Origin: Tubiluchus corallicola
Lineage: Eukaryota; Priapulida; Priapulimorpha; Priapulimorphida; Tubiluchidae
DNA: 27,078 nucleotides
Direction of reading: 5' to 3'
NCBI GenBank assembly: GCA_030141605.1
Contig: JAQGDQ010001744.1
Location: 1 to 27,078 of the forward strand
The first letter of the stretch is position 1; each line of letters begins with the position of its first letter. The notes under the pieces were generated by a model. That model made no database searches and was not told the DNA's origin. It was given only the letters and a program-made list of their open reading frames with translations. Both the position numbers and the translations under genes were made by a program. This document shows, piece by piece, positions 1-9,504 of the stretch.

Positions 1-93
1 CTGTTTTGCTTTTTGTGAAGATTCTACATTAACTGGTCCATTTTGTCAAATGCCTATTCTAATTACTTTAGTAAAGTATTATCTTTTGCACAG

Positions 94-197
94 ATGACAT
101 CTAAACAAGCTATAGGTGTGTTAATGATTGGGGTGCTCCCTGGCGGAACGATAGCGAACATGTTTACATACTGGAATGATGGAGACGTCGCACTCAG
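94..197 (+). CDS. Internal exon of an SLC10-family sodium/bile-acid symporter (partial)
   Basis: This exon encodes about 34 residues, beginning MTSKQAIGVLM, running through GVLPGGTIAN and ending YWNDGDVAL. The pattern Q-A-(6-8 hydrophobic)-G-x-x-P-G-G-T-x-x-N followed by Y-W-x-D-G-D-x-x-L is the signature of SLC10 transporters, multi-pass membrane proteins that couple sodium to bile acids or other organic anions. The usual GCCPGG reads GVLPGG and the usual S before N is A. A pyrimidine-rich stretch ending ttttgcacag gives the acceptor, and CTCAG|GTATCA gives a phase 2 donor, so the split codon would encode S or R. Upstream exons would lie off the left edge. I find no downstream SLC10 exon in the window, so the gene may be truncated or a lone duplicated exon. 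Confidence 0.83.
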
Positions 198-488
198 GTA
201 TCATCGGTTATATAGTTCCTGGTACATCAAGGAGATGAAAGACGCGCCTGCTCTTTGTACCGTTAAACAATAATGCTTTATTTTTATGTCGTATTTTATT
301 TTACCATATATATATATGTATATATTGTACTACAGGGCTGTGGTGAAATGAAATGTAATGCTGGCAGGAGAATACAGTAGACTTCTCAGGTGTGCATGTG
401 AATGTGGCTTTATCTAGCACAGACTCTGTAGACTCAGTATTCTGACCTTGTGTTAGCAAAAGCCACTAGTCACGTGCACACCCGAGCT
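198..488. other. Non-coding stretch with short AT microsatellite
   Basis: This is the intron side of the SLC10 exon. It holds a short TA-rich run at about 306-326. From about 353 it is less AT-rich and reads like promoter-proximal DNA, with a CACGTG E-box at 471-476. A TG-initiated long terminal repeat starting near 353 is possible, but no terminal pair or primer binding site was found. Confidence 0.5.
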
Positions 489-497
489 TATAAAAAG
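489..497 (+). promoter_or_regulatory. TATA box upstream of the 71-bp array
   Basis: TATAAAAAG lies 21 bases before the first 71-bp unit, with a CACGTG E-box 13 bases further upstream. The spacing puts a start site at about 515-525, inside the first unit. The match to the TATA consensus is seen directly; promoter activity is inferred. Confidence 0.45.
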
Positions 498-509
498 GGA
501 AGGTTTGCT

Positions 510-2349
510 GTAGACCCTTGTCAGTGGTCGTGTCTTTCGTAGCATGTGCAGCTCTGTTCACATTTCTCATGCTTTTTTGCGTAGACCCTTGTCAGTGGTC
601 GTGTCTTTCGTAGCATGTGCAGCTCTGTTCACATTTCTCATGCTTTTTTGCGTAGACCCTTGTCAGTGGTCGTGTCTTTCGTAGCATGTGCAGCTCTGTT
701 CACATTTCTCAGGCTTTTTTGCGTAGACCCTTGTCAGTGGTCGTGTCTTTCGTAGCATGTGCAGCTCTGTTCACATTTCTCATGCTTTTTTGCGTAGACC
801 CTTGTCAGTGGTCGTGTCTTTCGTAGCATGTGCAGCTCTGTTCACATTTCTCATGCTTTTTTGCGTAGACCCTTGTCAGTGGTCGTGTCTTTCGTAGCAT
901 GTGCAGCTCTGTTCACATTTCTCGAGCTTTTTTGCGTAGACCCTTGTCAGTGGTCGTGTCTTTCGTAGCATGTGCAGCTCTGTTCACATTTCTCATGCTT
1001 TTTTGCGTAGACCCTTGTCAGTGGTCGTGTCTTTCGTAGCATGTGCAGCTCTGTTCACATTTCTCATGCTTTTTTGCGTAGACCCTTGTCAGTGGTCGTG
1101 TCTTTCGTAGCATGTGCAGCTCTGTTCACATTTCTCGAGCTTTTTTGCGTAGACCCTTGTCAGTGGTCGTGTCTTTCGTAGCATGTGCAGCTCTGTTCAC
1201 ATTTCTCATGCTTTTTTGCGTAGACCCTTGTCAGTGGTCGTGTCTTTCGTAGCATGTGCAGCTCTGTTCACATTTCTCGAGCTTTTTTGCGTAGACCCTT
1301 GTCAGTGGTCGTGTCTTTCGTAGCATGTGCAGCTCTGTTCACATTTCTCATGCTTTTTTGCGTAGACCCTTGTCAGTGGTCGTGTCTTTCGTAGCATGTG
1401 CAGCTCTGTTCACATTTCTCAAGCTTTTTTGCGTAGACCCTTGTCAGTGGTCGTGTCTTTCGTAGCATGTGCAGCTCTGTTCACATTTCTCATGCTTTTT
1501 TGCGTAGACCCTTGTCAGTGGTCGTGTCTTTCGTAGCATGTGCAGCTCTGTTCACATTTCTCATGCTTTTTTGCGTAGACCCTTGTCAGTGGTCGTGTCT
1601 TTCGTAGCATGTGCAGCTCTGTTCACATTTCTCGAGCTTTTTTGCGTAGACCCTTGTCAGTGGTCGTGTCTTTCGTAGCATGTGCAGCTCTGTTCACATT
1701 TCTCATGCTTTTTTGCGTAGACCCTTGTCAGTGGTCGTGTCTTTCGTAGCATGTGCAGCTCTGTTCACATTTCTCGAGCTTTTTTGCGTAGACTCTTGTC
1801 AGTGGTCGTGTCTTTCGTAGCATGTGCAGCTCTGTTCACATTTCTCATGCTTTTTTGCGTAGACCCTTGTCAGTGGTCGTGTCTTTCGTAGCATGTGCAG
1901 CTCTGTTCACATTTCTCGAGCTTTTTGCGTAGACCCTTGTCAGTGGTCGTGTCTTTCGTAGCATGTGCAGCTCTGTTCCATTTCTCAGGCTTTTTTGCGT
2001 AGACCCTTGTCAGTGGTCGTGTCTTTCGTAGCATGTGCAGCTCTGTTCACATTTCTCATGCTTTTTTGCGTAGACCCTTGTCAGTGGTCGTGTCTTTCGT
2101 AGCATGTGCAGCTCTGTTCACATTTCTCAGGCTTTTTTGCGTAGACCCTTGTCAGTGGTCGTGTCTTTCGTAACATGTGCAGCTCTGTTCACATTTCTCA
2201 TGCTTTTTTGCGTAGACCCTTGTCAGTGGTCGTGTCTTTCGTAGCATGTGCAGCTCTGTTCACATTTCTCATGCTTTTTTGCGTAGACCCTTGTCAGTGG
2301 TCGTGTCTTTCGTAGCATGTGCAGCTCTGTTCACATTTCCCAGGCTTTT
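510..2349 (+). repeat. 71-bp tandem satellite, about 26 copies
   Basis: Each unit begins gtagacccttgtcagtgg and ends in a T-run followed by gc. Unit starts step by 71 (510, 581, 652 and so on), with only two single-base deletions, in units 20 and 21. The copies are almost identical. The main variation is a dinucleotide after 'ctc' near the unit end: AT in most, GA in six, AG in several, AA in one. Single changes such as gactcttg in unit 19 and taacatg in unit 24 mark individual copies. Near identity implies recent expansion or homogenisation. There is no open reading frame through the array. Confidence 0.97.
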
Positions 2350-2378
2350 CCCGCAAACTCTGTTCCTGTAGGTAAGCT
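2350..2378 (+). other. Candidate 5' splice donor after the 71-bp array
   Basis: CTGTAG|GTAAGC is a near-consensus donor at 2371/2372, just past the last, degenerate 71-bp unit. Together with the TATA box at 489 it would define a first exon of about 1.85 kb made almost wholly of 71-bp units. This is an inference from two motifs. Confidence 0.35.
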
Positions 2379-2610
2379 GGTCGTTCCTTATATAAAGTAT
2401 AATATTTAATATTAAATTGTCATTTCGACTGACTCTATTATTCGATTTTTATTTATGGGTGTGGCGTTGAATGACATAATTAAGATATACATACATGATA
2501 CATGTATATATTTTTATCATTTTTGTTTAGTGTGAAACTAAATAGACGATATAAACAACAGCCCAGTCCTCGCGCGTTGGTCCTAGGCTGTAAAGCAACG
2601 TCATTTCGAT
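2379..2610. other. AT-rich spacer between two tandem arrays
   Basis: No gene or repeat family is recognised here. The stretch is AT-rich up to about 2560. A short segment near 2565-2600 contains tcctaggctg and leads into the 70-bp array. Confidence 0.5.
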
Positions 2611-3240
2611 TAACCATCAGGCTAACAAAGCTGTAACCTTAGGCCCTAAATTTTGATAGGCCCACGGTGTCCTGAGACTGCAACCAGCAGGCTAACAAAG
2701 CTGTAACCTTAGGCCCTAAATTTTGATAGGCCCTCGGTGTCCTGAGACTGTAACCAGCAGGCTAACAAAGCTATAGCCTTAGGCCCTAAATTTTGATAGG
2801 CCCACGGTGTCCTGAGACTGCAACCAGCAGGCTAACAAAGCTGTAACCTTAGGCCCTAAATTTTGATAGGCCCTCGGTGTCCTGAGACTGCAACCAGCAG
2901 GCTGACAAAGCTGTAGCCTTAGGTCCTAAGTTTTGATAGGCCCTCGGTGTCCTGAGACTGTAACCAGCAGGCTAACAAAGCTGTAGCCTTAGGCCCTAAA
3001 TTTTGATAGGCCCTCGGTGTCCTGAGACTGTAACCATCAGGCTAACAAAGTTATAGCCTTAGGCCCTAAATTTTGATAGGCCCTCGGTGTCCTGAGACTG
3101 TAACCATCAGGCTAACAAAGCTATAGCCTTAGGTCCTAAATTTTGATAGGCCCTCGGTGTCCTGAGACTGTAACCAGCAGGCTAACAAAGCTGTAACCTT
3201 AGGCCCTAAATTTTGATAGGCCCTCGGTGTCCTGAGACTG
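2611..3240 (+). repeat. 70-bp tandem satellite, 9 copies
   Basis: Nine units of exactly 70 bp (9 x 70 = 630) each contain gctaacaaagct, ccttaggccctaaa, ttttgatagg and ggtgtcctgagactg. Units differ by a few substitutions, for example agcag or atcag and cccacgg or ccctcgg. The sequence is unrelated to the neighbouring 71-bp array despite the near-identical period. Confidence 0.97.
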
Positions 3241-3629
3241 ATGATCAGCTAAAGATGGGTAATACTACTTTTAACAAGAAAACGAAATTATTAAAGCTGA
3301 ACTTGCTAAAGACAAGTATATTAGATTCAGCAGTTCAACATTGAATATATAACTGGGTAGTCCAGAAAATGTTCCAGAAATCATCCTGTAATACATTGTT
3401 ATGACACAACTTACAGGAAACAGAGCCAAATATTTGTAGCAACTTGAAAAAGCTTGTGGATAATGATATTTAAATAATTTTCAACTTCTATAAATATTCA
3501 CGATTTACAGAAGTTGAAAATTTAAATATTTCATTTAATGATGCGTCTCGCTTTTCAATGGACAAATTGTTTTATACGTTATGTTTTTGCTATTTTATTG
3601 GGTGTACAAAAATACTGAATTTGTCAATA

Positions 3630-3633
<4 letters not shown>
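3241..3633. other. AT-rich intergenic stretch
   Basis: No coding sequence is supported. It contains the inverted repeat at 3466-3530 and leads into a dinucleotide run. Confidence 0.5.
3466..3530. repeat. Inverted repeat (stem-loop)
   Basis: ttttcaacttct (3478-3489) pairs with agaagttgaaaa (3509-3520). An outer tatttaaa arm pairs with tttaaata across a 3-base bulge, and about 19 bases form the loop. It could be the core of a small decayed foldback element; no target duplication was found. Confidence 0.7.

Positions 3634-3669
<36 letters not shown>
3634..3669. repeat. (AT)n microsatellite
   Basis: About 18 uninterrupted AT dinucleotides, followed by ggtaccctaagggtac, which contains short palindromes. 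Confidence 0.95.
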
Positions 3670-3671
<2 letters not shown>

Positions 3672-3799
3672 GTACCCTAAGGGTACAACAAATGAGGGGT
3701 CGCAAGTCCCACACTGTAAAAGAGATTCACATCTTCGTGTATCCCGGATTCTCTCCTCTTTCTAAAAAGTTATAAATTTCTCTCCAGGGCCCCAATTAA

Positions 3800-4041
3800 G
3801 TGCAAGTAAAACGTTTTTCTACAACGGCGGGTGAAAAATCTCCAAAAATATTTTCTGCTCATCAGTGGACGTCATACAGAAAAAACGTACCAGCGGCATC
3901 TATATACAGCACGGTTTCTCGTCTTTTCAAAGACCTGGATATGAACCTGATCGTTTTTGCGATGGACGCTGGCACCATGGGTGTGGGACTTTCAGTCTCT
4001 CAGCTAGAATGGCAACATTGTAATTGGACTGTGGCAAAGAG
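3800..4041 (+). CDS. Candidate exon of unknown protein
   Basis: A frame open for 80 codons ends at a good phase 2 donor, AAAGAG|GTTTGT. Its residues look protein-like rather than low-complexity, for example RLFKDLDMNLIVFAMDAG and LEWQHCNWTVAKR, but I recognise no family. The 5' boundary is uncertain: a pyrimidine-rich tract ends in ctccag near 3788, yet the frame from there is interrupted by a TAA just before 3800. The first ATG in frame is at 3941. The donor phase does not match the acceptor at 5130, so the two may not belong together. Confidence 0.3.
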
Positions 4042-4133
4042 GTTTGTTTAATTTCAGTATTATTCGTAGCTTGTTATTTGCCTGCGTATATGTAGTAATG
4101 TAATACTAACCAAACCCCGGGAAAAGAATTTTG

Positions 4134-4352
4134 CGCACAAATCAACACACAACCCACCTCCCGCATCATACCACTCCACCACATCACACCACACTGCACC
4201 ACACCACTCCACCTCATCACACCACACTGCACCACACCATCCACTCCACCAACACCCACACACCCTAACACCCCGTCACACCATCCATAGCACAACACCC
4301 ACAGCACACTATCACCACACCTCACAACCCACACCACATCAAATCCACCACT
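4134..4352. repeat. CACC/CCAC-rich minisatellite
   Basis: The + strand is built almost only of C and A with scattered T, in degenerate units such as caccacatcacaccacactg and caccacaccactccacctca. One block of about 35-40 bp is clearly duplicated. Long - strand open frames here simply reflect the composition and are not genes. Confidence 0.85.
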
Positions 4353-4824
4353 TCACATGGTGATCATGATGTTGTCACAAATACACCCCTCCCGTTTCGT
4401 TCAGTATACATCTCTCCCAACAAAACCTTCAACATTTTGTAGACCTTATCATCCTCTTCCTGCGAGTGTGCTAATTTTTTCTCAGCATGGCCAAACAGTT
4501 GCAAAAATTTCGTTTTCCTACAAGCTGTTTGACCAGTTTTCTGCATAATTTCCGTGGTTGATTCCGGGAATTCAACCACAGAATTCTAAATATGACTATA
4601 ACACCCACCGTAAAACGGGCTATCTATCCATAGCCAGCACCAGCCAGGCACATTCCCGTTCTCCAGAAATAAGAGGTATAAGTTTTGTAAAAATGGCCGT
4701 TTTTGCAAGTTTTCCGTCCCCCGTTCATTCCGGTGGGCCCAATTGGAAAATCTGTGGGTCCGGACGTTTCGTTTGATGTATAGATGGAGCCGTCGTTGGA
4801 GCTGTTACCTCGTCGGTTATAAAT
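4353..4824. other. Non-coding stretch
   Basis: Short open frames exist on both strands but show no splice structure or recognisable residues. The stretch is of mixed composition, and I see no repeat or gene in it. Confidence 0.5.
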
Positions 4825-4858
4825 CCACCCATGTAAATATATATATATATATGGGTGG
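4825..4858. repeat. Stem-loop around an AT run
   Basis: ccacccat (4825-4832) pairs perfectly with atgggtgg (4851-4858), and the AT-dinucleotide run between them forms the loop. This could be a cruciform-prone site or the remains of a microsatellite-associated element. Confidence 0.7.
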
Positions 4859-4935
4859 TTATTAACTTATTGATTACTATTATAGTTACTGTGCTGTAAT
4901 GTTAGCTGTAATTCTTGCTGTCAGGTCCAGTGTTA

Positions 4936-5059
4936 TGGCGCGTTCAGACTTAGAGACTTTTCTCGTAAGCTGTTATAACGTGTGAACGGCTTGGCAACTT
5001 CTCTCAGCGAGAAGTTGCGCAACAAGTTACGAGAGAAGTCTCTACGTCTGAACGCGCCA
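4936..5059. mobile_element. Harbinger-type MITE, 124 bp, TTA target duplication
   Basis: The ends are TGGCGCGTTCAGAC and its exact complement GTCTGAACGCGCCA. Imperfect terminal inverted repeats extend about 40 bp inward through gagactt and tctcgtaa. Flanks are TTA on both sides (4933-4935 and 5060-5062), matching the TWA-type 3-bp duplication of PIF/Harbinger elements. The centre contains a second hairpin, gcaacttctc with gagaagttgc. There is no coding capacity, so it would be mobilised by a transposase elsewhere. It ends about 70 bp before the acceptor of the exon at 5130. Confidence 0.88.
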
Positions 5060-5129
5060 TTAATTTTGCTGTTTTTGCTATTGTTGGCTGTAGTTAAGAG
5101 ATCAGTAACTAATAAATTTACCGTTGCAG

Positions 5130-5450
5130 CATGGTGGCTTGACTGTCGAGATCCCTTTGCTTGCTGGAGAAGAGCCACTCGATTTATCCAATGTAGGTGA
5201 TGACGACATATTTATGTCCTTTGGTGGTGTATTTGATGGTACCATAAATACAGACTTTCGAGGAGTTGCGTCTGGTGTAAATTTCTACGAAGGTGTATTT
5301 CCACCAGAAAAGCTGCTGTATTACTGCAAACCGTATTACCACGATGATGGTTACATCTTAAGTTGGGGAGATTTGCGAGGAGGCCAACATCTAGGAGAGA
5401 TATGCTTTAGTTCTTCTGAGCTTCATGCTTCTAGTATGGTACTCAGTTAA
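5130..5450 (+). CDS. Candidate terminal exon of unknown protein
   Basis: An acceptor (taccgttgcag) is followed by an open frame of 106 codons and a TAA at 5448. It starts HGGLTVEIPLLAGEEPLDL and includes DDDIFMSFGGVFDG, PPEKLLYYCKPYYHDD and YILSWGDLRGG. Codon use and residue mix look like a real globular domain, acidic and aromatic-rich with two cysteines, but I do not recognise the family. Entry is phase 0. A weak alternative donor, ATG|GTACTC near 5439, could splice in phase with the frame at 6203. No partner 5' exon is convincing. Confidence 0.5.
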   Translation, partial: HGGLTVEIPLLAGEEPLDLSNVGDDDIFMSFGGVFDGTINTDFRGVASGVNFYEGVFPPEKLLYYCKPYYHDDGYILSWGDLRGGQHLGEICFSSSELHASSMVLS

Positions 5451-6202
5451 TGCTGCTTGAGAAAGAGTTGAATTGCTTCATTTTACATAGGTGTGATAAT
5501 TGTGAAATAGGTTTCACTTGCTTAGCCGTTTTGAGAAGTCCAGCCATTCTAGTGATTTTTGGACGATTTTCTAACGCTTAAAACAACAAATCAATTTCAA
5601 CCATTGAAATGGATACAAAGCACCAGTTTAACGTGTTGACCAAAAGTTTTTTTATTCTGAAATACAATTATTAACATTTAGTTTAATTTGCATTGAATAG
5701 AAGAAAATTAGTTGCATGATTAAATGTATTGCTATAACTAAGAACTGATATAAAAATCATGTAAACTATATTGAAATTAATTAATAATAACTTACGTTGT
5801 TAGAGCCTTTAACAGTTACTTTTACAAAGACAGGAATGAGAACTGCAAGTAGCCTTAAGAACAACAATGTCACAACAATAAATTCGTAAGAAATTCACAG
5901 TCATAATGCTCATCACAGACAGAAAAATAGAGCAATGGCGGAGAGAACCAAAAGACGGGTAAAATGTCAGACAACTACTACAGCTATAGCTCACGAAAGG
6001 CCAAAATGCTAATGTATTGAAGGATATTAGGTGCTTCAATTTTAAAAGAGTGACTACCGTAAAAGGTAAAAAGTCTACTAAATAAACAAACAGGTGGCAG
6101 CACCGCGGCAGTAACTGAGAACTAAATTAAAACCAAAAAAGGGCCTATGCGCCCACTACAACCATGATTTCATTTGCAGGTATTTCTGGAACCGCTTAGC
6201 AG
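5451..6202. other. AT-rich non-coding stretch
   Basis: No gene or repeat is supported. It contains AATAAA-like motifs on the + strand (for example near 5877 and 6080) that could serve the exon ending at 5450. A strong acceptor-like tttcatttgcag ends at about 6180. Confidence 0.45.
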
Positions 6203-6349
6203 TTACCACCTCACTTTTGTACCAACAATTCAGCTGGCAATGAGGCATTTGATCTCTTTTTCACAGGAAGCAATGACACTCGTGTTGAATTAACGGGATC
6301 CATTTTACAAAAACAAGGACAGTTTTCTGAGTATACTCTATGCGGTTAA
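6203..6349 (+). CDS. Candidate terminal exon of unknown protein
   Basis: After a cttagcag acceptor the frame stays open for 48 codons to TAA at 6347. It contains CTNNSAGNEAFDLFFTG, SNDTRVELTGSILQ and FSEYTLCG, a mix typical of an extracellular beta-rich domain. The family is not recognised. Entry is phase 0. Another frame from the stronger acceptor at 6180 is open for about 38 codons, so the call is uncertain. Confidence 0.3.
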   Translation, partial: LPPHFCTNNSAGNEAFDLFFTGSNDTRVELTGSILQKQGQFSEYTLCG

Positions 6350-6524
6350 GTTAAATGCATTAAACAAGTAGAAAGACCTTCCAAGTTAACTATTAGACAT
6401 AACTGATGGTTTAAAACCATTATCAATGATCCATAGATTGCTACTGCCGATATAATGCAGAAGACATGTTTTTTCTGAGATTTGGCTAGCCAAATTTATT
6501 AATAATTCTATTGTTTTTTATACG

Positions 6525-6829
6525 AAAGAAATTCCTTGGCGTTCGAAAGCCAAGATTGGAAGATTAAGATGGCTAGGACATCTTCTAAGATTAATACATG
6601 AAGCACCACTAAGAATCGCCTTAAAGGAAGCCTTAAAACCTTGCACAAAACACCTAGTAAACCTAAAACAACTTGGGTAGCTAAGATAAATAAAGATGTT
6701 CAACAACTTCAACAAAATCTATCTTTAAGAGTAGAAAAACTTACGCTGTTAGCTGCAGATAGAAGTGGGTGGAATACTCTAATAAATGTTGATACATCAA
6801 TGTGTACAATAGATGGAACGACATGTTAA
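6525..6829 (+). mobile_element. 3' fragment of a LINE reverse-transcriptase ORF, frameshifted
   Basis: The fragment reads IGRLRWLGHLLRL in one frame. After a frame change in the KEALKPC region it continues PSKPKTTWVAKINKDVQQL and LAADRSGWNTL to a TAA at 6827. The pattern R-L-R-W-x-G-H-x-x-R, then a basic patch with P-K-x-x-W, then A-x-D-R-S-x-W is the familiar C-terminal end of non-LTR retrotransposon polymerases. No upstream palm-domain sequence remains, so this is a 5'-truncated, dead copy. The exact clade cannot be assigned from this short piece. Confidence 0.85.
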
Positions 6830-7666
6830 AGAATGATTGCTTTGTAACGTAAAAATTTAGGCGAAATAATAGCATTTTTTACGACTACTAATAGCAACCT
6901 CATTGTTAACTGTAACGTTGTAAACATACAGCAAAGCACTCATGACTCTTCACTGTACCGTCACTGCACGACTGTGTTGCAGTATATCACTTATGACACA
7001 CGATCTCATTAATAACATCATTATCTTACAGAAATTCTCATTTCTTACTGATTTTATTCAATGTTTCTCGCCTGGTAAAGAGTATATTAGTTCCTATAGT
7101 TGGGTTGGAAACAATGTAGTCAGAAGTTTGTTTCTTAAAGCATGTTCAGGTTGAAGAATGGACTGCAGTAATTTGGCTTATTGTAGTAAACTTAATAAAT
7201 AGCAGGACAGCATTTTGGACTTTGACCCTGGAGGTCACAGCCAAACTCACCACCCAAATATAGAAAATTAGTGGTATTTCAGTGCTGGTGACTCTGCAAG
7301 CTTATTTTATTAACTAATTGATAAAAATGCTAAATTATACCCCTGGTTGAGGTAAAGATTGTTACACACCAAAAAATATCACGAAAATACACACAATCCC
7401 GAGTTTGATGGAGGTCTGAGGTTACCCGAAGACCAACACTGAAGTTAGGCATAAAGCTCAAAATTTATGAGACAGTATTTAAATGGCAAAATTTTATTTG
7501 TTTTTGTTTGAAGAAAGTCAGGTTAAATATTGCCGCAGACGGCCTTAATAACTTTTGTGCCCATGCTGATGTGTCATTTTTTGGTCTATAACATCTGATG
7601 TATAGTTCTATAACAAAATTTCGACATTTGACATTTTATGTTTTCTTACTGTACATAATTATCATT
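6830..7666. other. Non-coding stretch
   Basis: The first part may be the 3' untranslated tail of the LINE fragment. The remainder is unremarkable AT-rich sequence, and I find no gene or repeat family. Confidence 0.45.
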
Positions 7667-9504
7667 GACTAAGTGGATTATCACATTTTGCGTGATTTAT
7701 TTGCTTGACTAAGTGGATTATCACATTTTGCGTGATTTATTTGCTTGAGTAAGTTGATTATTACATTTTGCGTGATTTATTTGCTTGAGTAAGTTGATTA
7801 TTACATTTTGCGTGATTTATTTGCTTGACTAAGTTGATTATTACATTTTGCATGATTTATTTGCTTGAGTAAGTTGATTATTACATTTTGCGTGATTTAT
7901 TTGCTTGACTAAGTGGATTATCACATTTTGCGTGATTTATTTGCTTGAGCAAGTTGATTTTTACATTTTGCATGATATATTTGTTTGACTAAGTGGATTA
8001 TCACATTTTGCCTGATTTATTTGCTTGAGCAAGTTGATTTTTACATTTTGCATGATATATTTGCTTGACTAAGTGGATTATCACATTTTGCGTGATTTAT
8101 TTGCTTGACTAAGTGGATTATTACATTTTGCGTGATTTATTTGCTTGACTAAGTGGATTATTACATTTTGCGTGATTTATTTGCTTGACTAAGTGGATTA
8201 TCACATTTTGCGTGATTTATTTGCTTGAGCAAGTTGATTGTCACATTTTGCATGATTTATTTGCTTGACTAAGTGGATTATCACATTTTGCGTGACTTAT
8301 TTGCTTGAGTAAGTTGATTATTACATTTTGCATGATTTATTTGCTTGACTAAGTGGATTATTACATTTTGCGTGATTTATTTGCTTGAGTAAGTTGATTA
8401 TTACATTTTGCATGATGTATTTGCTTGACTAAATGGATTATTACATTTTGCATGATGTATTTGCTTGAGTAAGTTGATTATTACATTTTGCGTGATTTAT
8501 TTGCTTGACTAAATGGATTATTACATTTTGCATGATATATTTGCTTGAGTAAGTTGATTATGACATTTTGCATGATGTATTTGCTTGACTAAATGGATTA
8601 TTACATTTTGCATGATATATTTGCTTGAGTAAGTTGATTATTACATTTTGCGTGATTTATTTGCTTGACTAAATGGATTATTACATTTTGCGTGATTTAT
8701 TTGCTTGAGCAAGTTGATTTTTTAAATTTTGCGTGATTAATTTGCTTGAGTAAGTTGATTATTACGTTATGCATGATGTATTTGCTTGACTAAATGGATT
8801 ATTACATTTTGCGTGATTTATTTGCTTGAGCAAGTTGATTTTTACATTTTGCATGATTTATTTGCTTGAGTAAGTTGATTATTACATTTTGCATGATGTA
8901 TTTGCTTGACTAAATGGATTATTACATTTTGCATGATGTATTTGCTTGAGTAAGCTGATTATTACATTTTGCATGATGTATTTGCTTGACTAAATGGATT
9001 ATTACATTTCGCATGATATATTTGCTTGAGTAAGTTGATTATAACATTTTGCATGATGTATTTGCTTGACTAAATGGATTATTACATTTTGCATGATATA
9101 TTTGCTTGAGTAAGTTGATTATTACATTTTGCGTGATTTATTTGCTTGACTAAATGGATTATTACATTTTGCGTGATTTATTTGCTTGAGCAAGTTGATT
9201 TTTTACATTTTGCGTGATTTATTTGCTTGAGTAAGTTGATTATTACATTTTGCATGATGTATTTGCTTGACTAAATGTGTTATTACATTTTGCGTAATTT
9301 ATTTGCTTGAGCAAGTTGATTTTTACATTTTGCATGATTTATTTGCTTGAGTAAGTTGATTATTACATTCTGCATGATTTATTTGCTTGACTAAGTGGAT
9401 TATCACATTTTGCATGATGTATTTGCTTGACTAAATGGATTATTACATTTTGCGTGATTTATTTGCTTGAGTAAGTTGATTATTACATTTTGCATGATTT
9501 ATTT
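7667..9504 (+). repeat. 40-bp tandem satellite, about 46 copies with two subtypes
   Basis: The unit is close to gactaagtggattatcac followed by attttgcgtgatttatttgctt. Two main subtypes occur: one with gactaa(g/a)tggatta and one with gagtaagttgatta or gagcaagttgattt. Through much of the array they alternate, giving an 80-bp higher-order period. Secondary variants (gcgtgatttat, gcatgatgtat, gcatgatatat) also recur in ordered combinations. A few units carry single-base insertions, for example near 8720 and 9200. There is no coding frame. Confidence 0.96.

Noticed and set aside
43-93. Upstream extension of the SLC10 frame from a start codon at 43
   Set aside because: The bases before 94 form a pyrimidine-rich acceptor ending in cag, and the family match begins only after it.
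4060-4337. Two - strand frames rich in Cys, Trp, Gly and Val
   Set aside because: Produced by the CACC-rich minisatellite; the two frames overlap in different phases.
510-9504. CRISPR-like arrays
   Set aside because: The 71-, 70- and 40-bp arrays repeat over their full unit length with no unique spacers, and the context is animal DNA.
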